Shown piece after piece: positions 50,164 through 61,895 of a stretch of DNA of 64,000 bases. Location of the stretch: positions 34,970,353 to 35,034,352 of the forward strand of contig OX393553.1 in NCBI GenBank assembly GCA_947650365.1, in the 5' to 3' direction. The position numbers and the translations under genes were made by a program. Source of the stretch: Chamaelirium japonicum (taxonomy: Eukaryota > Streptophyta > Magnoliopsida > Liliales > Melanthiaceae). How positions within the stretch are numbered: the stretch's first letter is position 1; every line of letters starts with the position of its first letter. The notes under the pieces were generated by a model. The model saw only the letters and a list, made by a program, of their open reading frames with translations. It searched no databases and was not told the origin of the DNA.

Positions 50164-50223
50164 ACCCACGATACGAATGTAACCCACGATAGTTTATGGA
50201 AGAATATTCAAAAGTGCCAAGTC

Positions 50224-53200
50224 ATGGATGACGCAATTAAGATGGCATTGGTTCTGATACTTGATAGCTACTTCTTGGGATCCCACAAAATTAGCGGGGT
50301 CCAAAATAAGTATCTTCTACTGGCTCAGGACTTAAATGATTCAATCGATACCCATGGGGTAACTTGGTTTATAATACTTTAAAAGCCGGCTTGGAAGGAG
50401 CTATTAAAGAGGGAAAGAATCCGGAGAAATATAACATCACAGGATGCTCCTATGCTCTACAGGTATTCATTCCCAACATATCTATATAATTTTTTTCTTT
50501 ATTTATTTTTGTTATTTACTTGGTTTCTATACATTCTTACTTTTGATAGGCTTGGGCTTGCGAGCGCATGCCCCACTTGGGCCACTATGTTGCTAAAATG
50601 AGCTTGAAAGACAAGTTTTCGAGAATCCTAAAATGGTTCGTCTTCAAGAAAGGTTTGACCTACATCAATATCAAACATGAGATTGAGAAAGATGAAGTAA
50701 GTTAAATTTCTCAATGACATTCTTATATTCATATTCATTTTAGTTTGAACTTAATATATTTATCTTTTTTTATATTGTAGTGTCTACTTTTGGAAAGTCT
50801 TGCTCCAACCGAACATGAGATGGGTTTGGAATTTCTACGACCATTTTTAGAGAAGGGAGGTAACAAGGGTAGCAATTTTTTTGAGGAAGGAGGCAAAAGG
50901 GAGACAATTTATTGGAGAAGGAAGATGAACAAAAGAATGATGAAAGTAATGGTATTTGGTCAATATTTTTTAAGCCGGCACAAGAAGTCAATCCTATACC
51001 CAACGTGGGAGTACCTCCACCACCTAAAAGATTTAATTTAGAAAAAATAGTGGAGGCACATGTTCATAGGATTATCTCTCCAATTGAGAGAAAATATGAG
51101 AAAATAATTGCCTCACTAAAAGAGAATTATGATACAAAAATAAAGTCATTGGAGGATCAAATTTTGGAGTTGAAGATGAGACCATCTACGCAATCATCTC
51201 AGCAAGAAGTGACTCCGCCTCCAGAGCATCAAGATATGAGCATGGTATTTTAAAATACTTACGCACTATATTCTTATTTGTTAGTTAATTATTTGATCTA
51301 TTACTATCTTTATTTCTATTTGTTGCATGATATTGATACTGTCAATAAACACTATTATTTTGTTGCTATTATAATAGGCTATCACTCCCTACAAATCCAC
51401 AATTATCAAGTCTTTGCACAAGAAGGAGGAAGAAGTAGAACAGGAGGGGATAAACTCTACATATGATTTGAATGATGATGCGATGGTCATGACTGAGTTC
51501 AAACAGAACCGTATAATTGTATGATTATAACTATAAAAAAGGTCAATTATTAGAAATCGTTAATAGTTTATTAACTCCTACGTGTTGTTTTATGTTGGAC
51601 TTGGCATATGCAGAGTGAAGGGGGCCCATAAGGAGGAAGATGATGTTTATATCATGCTATCATCCCAAGAACCAACCAACATAACTTCAATGGAGCAACA
51701 ACGACAACCTAAAGAAAATGTATGATATAAATAAGATTTTAAAATATATTATTTCTAATATAGATTATAGTTATAAGATGATTTCTAATTACTATTTATT
51801 AAATTTTTTGTCAATCATAATGTGATGTTTGTATATAGATTGTAAAAAAATATGTGTCTAAGCGTGAAAGAAAACCCGGGCCCCATGTCTCATCCCCATA
51901 CACGGATCCTATCAAGAAAAAGCTTTCTAGAAGATATTATGCCGAACCATCACATCAATCGGTGGGTATGAAAGGCTTGAAAAGACTCTCGAATAATGAG
52001 AGACAAGAGATTTTGGCTTTTATGGATAACAATAGCAATCAATTGTAAGTTTAAAATATATGATTTTCAATGCTAATCGTTCTATTAAACTATATATAAA
52101 ATCTGTACTTTGTATTGCAGGCCCTTTAGTAATCTTGATAGAGTTTTAATTACTCCATCAATTATCTTGGAGATATATGACAGCAGAGGATGGTTTGCGA
52201 GCGATGTAAGTTATGACATTACTTTTAAATTTTTCTTATTAGTATATTTATATTTGAAAGAAATTTAATATAAAATTTATCATATGCAGCACGTGGATGC
52301 ATATTGTACCTTACTTGAGAAGCGAATACTGACACTTCGCGATCCGAACCAGCCGAATAAGTTTAACATTGCCATCACCAAATCATTTTTCTGGGTATTT
52401 TTCTTCAAGAATAAATTTTTTCTTTCATTTATGTCCATTACATCATATGTTTATTTCATTAACAAATGGTTCTTATTATGAGCAGCCTTTAGTTCAATCT
52501 GCGTATATCCAACTCCAAACTTTTATGAAAAGTGACAAGATTCAAGGTCTTACTTTGCCCAATATTAAAAAATTATTTTATGAATCTGGCTTAATGAATG
52601 AGAACTTTCTTACCTACTTGAAAAAGTCGGATAACCGGATTACAGATTTTGGGACGGGAAGACCTATACCAATGTGGGATTGTTATTTTGTTGTCATCTC
52701 GGTCAACTACGATAATATGCATTGGTGGTTGGCAATCCTACACAATGAGTCACGGACATTAGCTGTAGTTGATTCATTCTACACTAAGCCGCTCGAGATG
52801 TATGCAGACGAGATAAATAAATTTCTATACCTCATGCCCTTGATATTTTATACTTTGGGAGATAAATATGCTCTTAACAAAGAGTGGAAGATGTCATTAG
52901 GCAATCAAAATCTTCCAAAGCAAACAAACTCGTGAGTAACTTGCTAGAGTTAATATTCTATCGTAATTATTTTATAATTCAGTTAATTAGTAATAAATGC
53001 TCTTGTAGGTATGATTGTGGTGTGTTTATAATGGCTTATGCAAATTATGCTACATGAAATCATTCCATAGATTTTAATCAGATTTGTTTTCAAATGTTTA
53101 TAAATTTAATAATACCAATTATCCTATATATATTCATTATAATGTTCATATCTAACCCATTGTGTATAAATGCAGCAAGATATGTCGGTGTTTAGAAGAC

Positions 53201-53244
53201 AAATCGCATATCAATTGATGAAAGGAGAGGTCGAATTAATTTAA
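50224..53244 (+). pseudogene. ULP1-like cysteine protease (C48) gene of the MULE, damaged
   Basis: Multi-exon. Recognisable exons: about 50224-50462 (MDDAIKMALVLILDSYFLGS, then PWGNLVYNTL, a DUF1985-like region), 50550-50696, 50781-51244 (coiled region), 51378-51518, about 51614-51720, about 51840-52044, about 52121-52206, 52290-52394, 52486-52931, from 53009, and 53176-53244. The protease domain keeps its catalytic set: His in MHWWLA (52720), Asp in VVDSF (52771), Gln in KQTNS (52921), Cys in YDCGVF (53016). C48 enzymes cleave SUMO-type conjugates; the role in the transposon is unknown. Damage: a base missing near 50350 (before PWGN), a frame break near 50910, frame trouble in the 51614 exon, and TGA at 53055 before the last exon. 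Borders of the middle exons are approximate. Confidence 0.82.
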
Positions 53245-53574
53245 CTGAAGTCGATGTTCGTTTTATATTTGGGTGATAGAGACTGATGATTTTTAGGGGC
53301 ATGAAGATATGACATTTGATTGTAATCTTTTTTGGTTAATATTTTGGTGGGAGGACATGACAGTTGGATGTAATATCTTTTGGATTAGTATCTTGGTGGA
53401 AGGAGATAAATGATAGTTGTATGTAATATTTTTTGGATTAGTGGTGGAAGGACATGACACTTTTATGTTTTTTTTTTTATTAGTGTCTTGGTGGATGAAG
53501 AAATTTTTTGTATGTCATCTTGTATGAATAAAATATTATCGTGTATGTTCCTTCTACAAAAAGGAGTTGAATAT

Positions 53575-54490
53575 TATGTGCATAAAGTCTTATATACTTC
53601 TGTTATTATATGTGTACCTGCGTCTATCATGCGCATAGAGACTTCTGTTACTTCTGCAGTTGTTAGAGACTTCTACGTGTACCTGCGTCTATCTTGCGTA
53701 TAGATACTTCTGTTGTTTCTGCTGCTGTGTAGAATAGTTAAACGCATATGTGTTTTTTCTCTGCGTTAACTCTGTGTGTACCACCATCTATTCTGCGCAT
53801 AAAATCTTATATACTTCTGTTATTATACGTGTACCTGCGTCTATCATGCGCATAGAGACTTCTGTTACTTCTGCTGTTGTTAGAGACTTCTGTGTGTACC
53901 TGCGTCTGTCTTGGGCATAGATACTTCTGTTGTTTCTACTGCTGTGTAAAATAGTTAAACACATATGTGTGTTTTCTCTGCGTCTATCATGCGTATAGAG
54001 ACTTCTGTTACTTCTGGTGTTGTTAGAGACTTATGCGTGTACCTGCGTCTATCTTGCGCATAGATACTTCTGTTGTTTCTGCTGCTGTGTAGAATAGTTA
54101 AACGCATATGTGTGTTTTCTTTGCGTTAACTCTGTGTGTACCTGCGTCTATTCTGTGCATAAAGTCTTGTATCCTTCTGTTATTATACGTGTACCTGCGT
54201 CTATCATGTGCATAGAGACTTCTGTTACTTCTGCTGTTGTTAGAGAGTTCTGATAAAAGCATATATATGTTAACTCTGTGTGTACTTGTGTCTATTCTGC
54301 GCTTTGAGTATTGTATACTTTTGTTGTATAATATGGTAAACACATGTATGTATTTCATCTGCGTGTATATGCGTCTATCTTGCGCATAGAGACTTCTGTT
54401 GTTTCTGTTGCTGTGTAGAATATGTTAAACACATATGTGTGTTTTCTCTGTGTTAACTCTATGTGTACCTGCGTCTATTCTGCACATACA
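53575..54490. repeat. minisatellite in the MULE between its two genes
   Basis: Repeated GTGTACCTGCGTCTATCATG, CGCATAGAGACTTCTGTTAC and TGCTGCTGTGTAGAATAGTT in a higher-order unit of roughly 220-360 bp, copies near 53611, 53830, 53990, 54190 and 54365. Lies in the 3' flanks of both convergent genes. Confidence 0.88.
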
Positions 54491-54544
54491 TGCATTTAAT
54501 TCCATATCATTTCATTTCAAATATATACTGAAAATATGCAACAT

Positions 54545-54616
54545 TTCATTTCATCTAATTGGTTGCTTGCAAGCTCTTCTATTATGCCCAATCTTCTTAC
54601 ATATTTCGCACTTTAC
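54545..54616 (-). repeat. duplicated 3' end of the transposase gene
   Basis: ATTGGTTGCTTGCAAGCTCT through CACTTTACAG repeats 54727-54792, which encodes the zinc knuckle CGRCKKTGHNRRAC and the final residues. This copy lies beyond the stop codon and is non-functional. Confidence 0.85.
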
Positions 54617-54716
54617 AGTGAAAAATTACATATCATTTTCTAACAAAAATATGCAACAATATATTACAAAAGAAACCAAATATTACACAACCATTTCAAA
54701 AAAAGAAAAGCTGTCA

Positions 54717-57700
54717 CTAGACTTGTTGAATTGGTTGCTTGCAAGCTCTTCTATTATGCCCAGTCTTCTTACATCTTCCGCACTTTACAGTCTTACGTTC
54801 TTCCCCCTGTGATAGAATCTGTTTTTTCTTTGGTCTTCCTGCCGGATTTCTACCTAAAGGTGGTCCCAATTTTTCAGTTTGAAGATTGTCTGCTAGAGTT
54901 TCCCATTGCATCTTGTCAGCTACTGGATAGATTGATTCTTCATATGTCAATTTGTAGTTCTCGGTCGAGTAGTAGTGTGCACAATATTCATAAAGATCCA
55001 TATTATAATTAGCAATTCCACGTAAAGCATGTGAACATGGCATTGCCATCACATCAAACTTACGACATGTACACCTTCTACGGCTTAATGTAATTTGATC
55101 CTCATATCCTGAAGATCTAATCATGAATTCATCATGATTAATCGGATGATAAGTCATATTACGAGCCAATTCCATTTCTTTGCTTAACATTTTCTCGGCC
55201 CAATTTGTTAGCCTTGTGGTCAATGTTGTTGTCATATTTCTCCGCTTGTACCACATCCTTTGAAGTTTTAAGCGAAATCCGTCAGTAATCATCGTGATGG
55301 GATCTTCTCTGAGCTCTTTCAGGATGTTATTATAGCTTTCAGAACTATTTGTGTTGATTATGTTATACCTTCTTTCAGGAAAGTACGTCGTAGTCCATCT
55401 TTCTTTCTCTATGTCATTTAGCCATCTATATGCATCAATATTCATCCTTTTAATTGTTTCCATTAACAGATGAAATTTGGTCGGTCGTGTTGCTTTAGCG
55501 GCCGTGTAATAATATGAATATAACTCTTTCTGCTTAAATTTGGCAAACATATTTTATGCTATGTGAAAAACACAATACGCATGATATGCATGGGGGAATA
55601 CTTGAGGAACTTGCTGTAATAAAGCCTTGTGTCAATCCGATACGAGCACTAATCTCTCAATAGGACCCAAGGCATCACGCAATTCTGTCAAAAACCATCT
55701 CCAACTGTAGCTATTCTCAGACTCTCCAACACCCATAGCAATAGGAAAAATATGATTATCACCGTCTAACGTTGTCGTAAGAAATAAAATGCCCTTATAC
55801 TTTCTCTTCAGTTGTGTCCCATCAACAGAAATTACTGGTCTTAAGGTCTGTCTTTGGAAGCTTCTTAAGAAGGGACCGAGAGCCATAAAAAAATGTTTGA
55901 ATCTTCCTTCTGCGCATAAGATCTTGGTAATGGTTCTTGGATTCTTTATCTTAAGCTCATGGCAATATACTGGAAGTATGGCATATGAGTCCTCATATGT
56001 CCCTTTTAATTTCCTTATTGCTCTTTCTTTTGCCCTCCATGCTTTTTTGTAACTAATATTCACGCCAAACTCCTTTTGTGCATCACATATAATAGCCTTC
56101 GGAGCATATGCAACATGTGCCTCTAACTTATGTTTTACAAACTCACTGATTAAACGACTTTTTGCTTGACAATGATTCTCACCACGTTTTCCAAAAGAAC
56201 AGCTATGTTGATTGTATAAGGAAGTAATCTTGAACACATCAGTACTCTTCTGTCGAGATGCATGCAATCTCCATCTATACTTATCAGCTTTGCATATGAT
56301 AGTACATCTCGTAGTCGTGGACTTGAAAACTTTATATTCAAAGTTTGAATATAGTGCAAATTTGCTCAACATATTTATCATGGTTCCCTTGTCCTTAAAC
56401 ATCTGATAGAGGTACACTTCATGATAATTATCTCTGACTTCTATCTCAGTCGGAAATTCATTGTATACATAAGTATCATCATATCCTTCTGTTGGATCAG
56501 GTATTGCCAATGGTTCAGTCATCACCAATTTTAATTCTGTTTGTTTGTTCGTTTCTAACCAACTAGAATTTTTATTATAATCGACTGCTGGACACATTGG
56601 TGTTGAATCAATTGTGGAAGTCCTAAAAATTAGAAACAAAAATATGAGTTGTTAAAGAATTGAAATAAATTTATTCACATTATGAATTACTCAAAGTATA
56701 AATAAATACATTCATACCTAAAGGTTGATGAAGGCTTTGGAGCTTTAGCCTTTGATTGATATTTAGGCATCGAAGTAGTTGTGAAAGTCCTGCAAAAGAG
56801 AATAACAAACTTAATAAATTGAACAATATATATGAATTGAGGATTCCAATATAATCAATACATTCATACCCGAAGACGGATGATGAAGATATTTGATTCT
56901 TCTGGGTGTGAGTAAGCATGTGTATATGCTTCGAATATACCTCAAGAGAGTCAACGGTATTCTTCATGGATATCACTTTCTCATCATTATAGTAAAAAGG
57001 ATCTTTCGGATATAGAAATGCAGGATCGGTAGATCTATCTTTTGCTATGTTATCTCCAAGAGGGTTCTTCGAATGTAGAAATATAGGATCAATAGAGCTA
57101 TCCATGAATGATTTTAGTACACCGCAACCATCATCAATAAGATCGACGTTTAGATCTATTTCCCTTTTACTAGAGAAACCACCAACATTTAAAGTGATTG
57201 GATCATGTCTGACATCTACACTAGGAGAAAACCTTCAAATACATGGATATATTTATTATAATAGTGAATGTATTTACAAAAGAACAATAATATATTTAAA
57301 ACATGACATAATAATTAATCATACCTTCTGTCGTCCATGTCAATGTCTGACATAGGAGGGTCCTATGCAAGTTTATTCCTTGATATTTATCTCAACATCT
57401 AGACTGCACGGTACAAAGTCTACGTCTTCTTCTGAGAATACTTCTGAATCTTGCACCATAATAACTGGTGGAGTGACAAAATGACGATCACGGGTACATT
57501 TGGAGGAATTTATAATCGTCGGGTCTAGTTTCCTCTTACAAAGGGGTGGTGATTTAAAAAGGGGTGGTAGTGTAGGGGTAGAGGTTTTTGGCACCCTAGT
57601 TATCAACAATGGGATACTTCTATTAATATTACGAACGTTATGGGCAATGAACACGGCAACGTCTTTATCATCTTGAATCTGTATAGGAGGACATGGAATT

Positions 57701-57903
57701 GTACTTGGATATAACACTTTAATGGTGATATCGTAGTCTTTGACAATGTCATTCGTAATATGATATATTTTGTCAATAAGTTGGTCATAAGTGGTGGACA
57801 AATTCAAACGAAAGGCTTTGGGTATTCCTCCATTATACTCATAGACACGATTTATGCACACAAATTCTCCATCATAAATGCATAATATAGGTAGCAATTC
57901 CAT
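54717..57903 (-). pseudogene. MuDR-type transposase gene, two nonsense codons
   Basis: ATG at 57903. Exon 1 (57903 to about 57373) encodes a PB1-like N-terminal region (MELLPILCIYDGEFVCINRV); further open segments lie at 57236-56870 (KREIDLNVDL, THTQKNQISS), 56788-56721 and 56623-54717. The last exon has a MuDR/zinc-binding N-part (YKVFKSTTTRCTIICKADKY), a MULE catalytic region with VISVDGTQLKRKYKG and LVLVSD, a SWIM finger CTCRKFDVMAMPCSH, and a CCHC knuckle CGRCKKTGHNRRAC. Within it TGA (55632-55634, after LVSD, normally Arg) and TAA (55551-55553, after FHIA) interrupt an otherwise open frame. The joint between exon 1 and the next segment is unclear. Would cut and join transposon ends in intact relatives. 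Confidence 0.85.
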
Positions 57904-57989
57904 GCCTTATTATAAATAAAAGAAACTGCAGAAACAAAAACAAATATACCACAATTAGATGTATAAAACAAGTGCTAAAATTTATTAAT

Positions 57990-58200
57990 ATTTACGCCTA
58001 AAACAATATGCACATAATATAGAAACTGTTAAGCGCATATAGACGCAAAACTTTACACCTAAACTACATGTACATAATATAGAAACTGCTAAACGTAAAT
58101 AAGCGCAAAAACTTTACGCCTTGACAACCTGTACATAATACAGAAACTGCTAAGCGCAAATAAGCGCAAAAACTTTACGCCTAGATAAGTTGTACAGAAA
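57990..58200. repeat. 61-bp tandem repeat upstream of the transposase gene
   Basis: About 3.3 units of ACATAATATAGAAACTGCTA ... GCGCAAAAACTTTACGCC. Words such as GCGCAAATAAGCGC recall the other minisatellite of this element. Confidence 0.85.
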
Positions 58201-58241
58201 CAAATTTCTACAATATCTAGGGCTTCATTTTTTTGGGTTTT

Positions 58242-58701
58242 TACCTCTATTTCAGTCGATTGCAACAATGGGTGTTCTTCCTTCCTCTAGCAATGGCAGT
58301 TCCGGTGGGATTTAGGTTGTATTCCGGCGTGCCTCAATCGCCAACGATTTCTTCCGTGCGACGGTTCTTCACGAGATCCGATCGCCAACGAAGAGGAAAA
58401 CGGGTTCTAGCATCGCTCCGGTATGGTTCCGGCGTGATTCCCGTCGATTTTCTTCGATTGAAGTGGTCCGGCCGGAATGTTCACCGGTGACGGCAAGAAA
58501 AACGGCAACGAAAGGGTTCAAAGATGGCTTTGATGCAATTAGAGGAAGCGGTTAAAGGGATGGGCATTTTTGGAAGAAAAAAAATGAAGACACACGTGCA
58601 TAGGATTTCACATGTGTAAGTGATCATAATAGGAAATAAGAAAACCTGGTGGTCATTTTTGGATATATGGAATACCAGGTGGTCATTTAGGAAAATTTCT
58701 C
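58242..58701. repeat. MULE right terminal inverted repeat (about 460 bp)
   Basis: Reverse complement of the left repeat with scattered differences and small indels. Probably drives the transposase gene. Confidence 0.9.
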
Positions 58702-58710
58702 ATAGTAATT

Positions 58711-59095
58711 TGTTACAATATTTTTACACTGTAGTGAAAAAAGTAATATTGTGGTACAAAAAAGTTATAATTGCTACAATGTTTTTAAGAAAGTAATATT
58801 TTTGTGCAAAAGAGTACAATTACTACGGTACTTTTGTTACAATGTTTTAAAAAGAGTGACATTTGTGTGCAAAAAGGTGACAATTGCCATAGTGTCTTTA
58901 AAAGAGTTTAAATTTGCTTGCAAATAAGTAGCAATTGCGAAAATGTTTTGCTACACCTTTTTTAAAAGAGTAACATTTGGGTGCAAAAGTGTGCCTATTG
59001 CTACAGTTTTTAAAAGGTAGCATTTGCGTGCAAAAGAATAACTATTGCTACAGTGTTTTAAAGGTAACATTTGCGTGCAAAAAAGTAACAATTGC
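58711..59095. repeat. decayed tandem repeat, units about 50-75 bp
   Basis: About seven copies of a unit with AACATTTGCGTGCAAAA, AACAATTGCTACAGTGTTTT. The array continues after the small MITE to about 59290; the MULE inserted at its left edge. Confidence 0.82.
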
Positions 59096-59252
59096 CAGTG
59101 ACGGATTCGGAAAGTACAAAATTGAAAATTTTGTAGGGGCCATATGAAGTTTTTTTCCTTAAATTTTCAAACTATCACGGGAGGGCCCCAAGAGCTTTGC
59201 TAAATTTTAGAGGGGCCATGGCCCCCCTAGTCTCCACATAGGTTCACCCTTG
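59096..59252. mobile_element. hAT-type MITE
   Basis: 157 bp, CAGTGACGGATTCGG to GGTTCACCCTTG, flanked by ACAATTGC and TCAATTGC (7 of 8 match), the size of a hAT duplication. CAGTGnCGGA ends are frequent in plant hAT MITEs. Confidence 0.72.
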
Positions 59253-59633
59253 TCAATTGCTACAATATTTTGCAACAATTTTTTGAATCCCGCACTAGAG
59301 TTTCACAATGTGAGAATGGTTACCCTTGAAAAAAAAGCAAAAAATTACAACTGACAACCTGCATTACAACACATCTTTTTCGGAGGGACTTGATGTAAAC
59401 TTTATTATGCCTACTTTGGAGGGAGAGGCGTGCGGTCGTTCGGACAAATGGGAGCACACGTTTAATTCACCCGTGCGTGCGTGAACATATCCATGCCCCT
59501 CTTCTTGGACGGATCCATCAACCAACCAAAAATGGAATTAGTTACATAAAAAATCTCATCAAGCCGACTCAACTTGATTCCTTTAATGGGATTATTCGGT
59601 GAGAATTAACCTCCAATGATGTCTAAAAAAAAG

Positions 59634-59813
59634 AGAGATGCTATTCAGTCCGAAGGTTTGTCCCGAATTCGCTAACCCGAAAAATGTGGCAGCGTACAAC
59701 TGGTGATGTTAAAGATTTTAAAATCATTAGTGGGTTTTAGCCACTAGTTGCACGCTGCCACATCTTTCGGGCTGCTAAATTCGGGACAAACCTTCGGGCT
59801 GAATAGCATTTCT
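59634..59813. mobile_element. foldback MITE, copy 1
   Basis: AGAGATGCTATTCAGTCCGA ... TCGGGCTGAATAGCATTTCT; arms of about 75 bp also pair at TTTGTCCCGAATT / AATTCGGGACAAA and GTGGCAGCGT / ACGCTGCCAC. Lies in an A-rich target, so the duplication length is unclear. Confidence 0.8.
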
Positions 59814-60342
59814 AAAAAAAAAAAAAGGGGGCTTTATTGGCTTCTTCCATTGTATCATGAAAGCTGTAACCATGTATAAATGGTGGGAAAAGCTCCAGCT
59901 TCTGTTGAAGGTCGCTAACCTTAGTCTGAACACAAGGGTTGCACTGTCACTGAACCAAACACCTTGTTTGCAGGGACTTTTGGGTAATGCCGCTGGTTGG
60001 TTGGGGGTTTATGAATAATTTATTGCATTAAACTATGGGGGAATGATAAAATACGTGCTGACAGTGATGTGTTTATCAGGATTACCGCATAGATGAGATA
60101 GGTAGGGTATGGGACGCTACGCTACGGCGCTGGCCGCTGGGGAGGCGCCGACATGGCGTGTCACGTCGCCGTGAGAAAAAAACAAAAAACGGTGGTGGCA
60201 TCAGAAACGTGACGCGCATGAAATCCTGTTTTCTAGAGGCACCATGGCTGGACCCGAACAAGGGACCCAGACAACCAACGGGCTCTTGGCCTGGTGGTGC
60301 CTCCTCTCTCCCAATGCTGGAGCTGTTGCCGGGCGAACTTTT
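59814..60342. other. intergenic, no feature recognised
   Basis: Mixed composition; a GC-rich patch at 60110-60175. No domain, no repeat termini. Confidence 0.45.
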
Positions 60343-60940
60343 CAGGGGTGCAACTTGAATCGGCTAAAATCGTGAACCGATCCGGTTTGGTCTAAATGGG
60401 TCGGATTGGTTCGGATATTTTGACTAAATAATTTTTTTAAAAAATAATAAAAATAATATATATATATATAAAGTGGCATTATACAATAAGCCAACCTAAC
60501 CGCTAACCTTAGTATTTTGACTAAATGGATTGGTTAAGTTTTATGTTTTGTTATGGGTTGATTCCGGATTGGGGCTCGGGTAGACCAGACCCAACCCAAG
60601 AACTAAACTCATACATATTAGGTCACATATATGTCACAGTTTCCACACTAGCATCCGAGTAAACATTAGTTGTTTGTTAACGTTGAACCAACTCTCAAGA
60701 GAACTCAATGAGTGGCTAAAGTCTAAAGCTCAATGTGGACCTTTGGCTTGCTAGTAAATAGCCGATGTCAATTATTTTTTAGACCAACTACCAACTCGGG
60801 AACCGACCCAAACTAACCCGACATTAGTGTCGGTTGAGTTGGTTCGGATTTCAATATGGTAGAGCCGAACTTGTTTGGTTCGGTTCCAAGTTGGATCAAA
60901 CCCGAACCAACCCGACCCAGTTGCACCTCTAGTTTGCACA
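60343..60940. mobile_element. inverted-terminal repeat element, copy 1
   Basis: Left AGGGGTGCAACTTGAATCGG, right CGACCCAGTTGCACCTCT. Interior with many GGTTCGG / CCGAACC words. Its interior matches the reverse complement of 62593-63053. No clear target duplication. Confidence 0.62.
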
Positions 60941-61082
60941 TGCAAATCCTAGCCACCCATGATGATGAAATTAATAAATAGCAATTGCTGCCTAACCCGT
61001 TTCGATCTCTGAACCTCTTTGATTCCTTGCTCTAGCGCCCACTTCTCTGACTGTTTGGTTGGTCCAGCAAAACAAACAAAAA
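60941..61082. other. short spacer, nothing seen
   Basis: No repeat or coding signal. Confidence 0.4.
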
Positions 61083-61340
61083 AGTAAATTACACTTTGTC
61101 TCCCTGAAGTTTAACTCAAAAACTCTTAACCCCAGTAGTTTATTTTGTTCGAAATCGATCCCTAAAATTTGAAATGTTAGACACTACCCCCTTTTGTGAC
61201 TTTTGTCAACTACTTAATTTCCTCATTTGATAATTTTTATCCCATCAAAACTGAATTGAAGGGGGTAAATTGTAGTTTTTTTTAACAAGAGGGTTTAAGT
61301 ATTTTTTAGCTAAACTTTAGGGGGTAAAGTGTAATTTATC
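61083..61340. mobile_element. MITE with AGTAAATTACACTTTG termini
   Basis: 258 bp; left AGTAAATTACACTTTGTCTC, right AGGGGGTAAAGTGTAATTTA, arms of about 35 bp. No coding capacity; superfamily not assigned. Confidence 0.75.
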
Positions 61341-61357
61341 AAAAAAAAATGAAAAAA

Positions 61358-61494
61358 GAAAAATGCTACTCAGCACGAAGGTTTGGCCAAACCAACTAGT
61401 GACTTTAAAATCTTTAACAGCACCAGTTGCATGCTGCCACGCCAATCAGGCCAGCGAAATCGGAAAAGCCTTCGGGCTGAATAGCATTCTCAAA
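61358..61494. mobile_element. foldback MITE, copy 2 (shorter)
   Basis: AAATGCTACTCAGCACGAAG and CTTCGGGCTGAATAGCATTC match the ends of 59634-59813; the middle is shorter and more diverged. Confidence 0.78.
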
Positions 61495-61895
61495 AAAAAA
61501 AACAAAAAAAACCAAGATACAACTTTTTTTTCAAAATTAATTTTTTTAAAAAAATACATGGTTATTTTGAAATTTACCACAACTTTACGGCTATATAGCC
61601 CTCCACGATAAAGTCACTGTCCTTGACTGCAGCTTTGTCAACCTTTTTTTTTAAATCAAATGGACCGAGAAATCCACTTATCATAAATAGCAGCCTGTAT
61701 AAAAGCTACTAACTCAAAAAGCGGCTTTTATGTTTCACTTAAAACTGCAATTATAGAACAAAGGCTTTGGGAAAAAAATCGAATTTGATGTCATGGACCA
61801 TGGTTTTTCCAAACATTTAATGGTTTAATCATGGAATCTAAGCTCTATCCTCAACTTATCAAAGCTCTATCCTCAACTTATCAGAAGGGGCATGA
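61495..61895. other. intergenic with 22-bp tandem repeat
   Basis: AAGCTCTATCCTCAACTTATCA occurs twice in a row (about 61840-61882). The rest is A/T-rich with nothing recognised. Confidence 0.6.

Larger units (their letters stand above)
49679..58701. mobile_element. Mutator-like element with ULP gene (Kaonashi type), complete
   Basis: 9,023 bp. Starts GAGAAATTTCCCTAAATGAC, ends GTCATTTAGGAAAATTTCTC, flanked by a perfect 9-bp duplication ATAGTAATT (49670-49678, 58702-58710), the size expected for Mutator. Long terminal inverted repeats, a ULP-like protease gene on + and a MuDR-type transposase gene on -, convergent. ULP-carrying Mutator elements are known in Arabidopsis and other plants as Kaonashi/KI-MULEs. 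Both genes carry stops or frameshifts. Confidence 0.95.

Noticed and set aside
53575..54490. CRISPR-like repeat array
   Set aside because: Repeats are long and diverged with no spacer pattern, within a plant transposon; it is a minisatellite.
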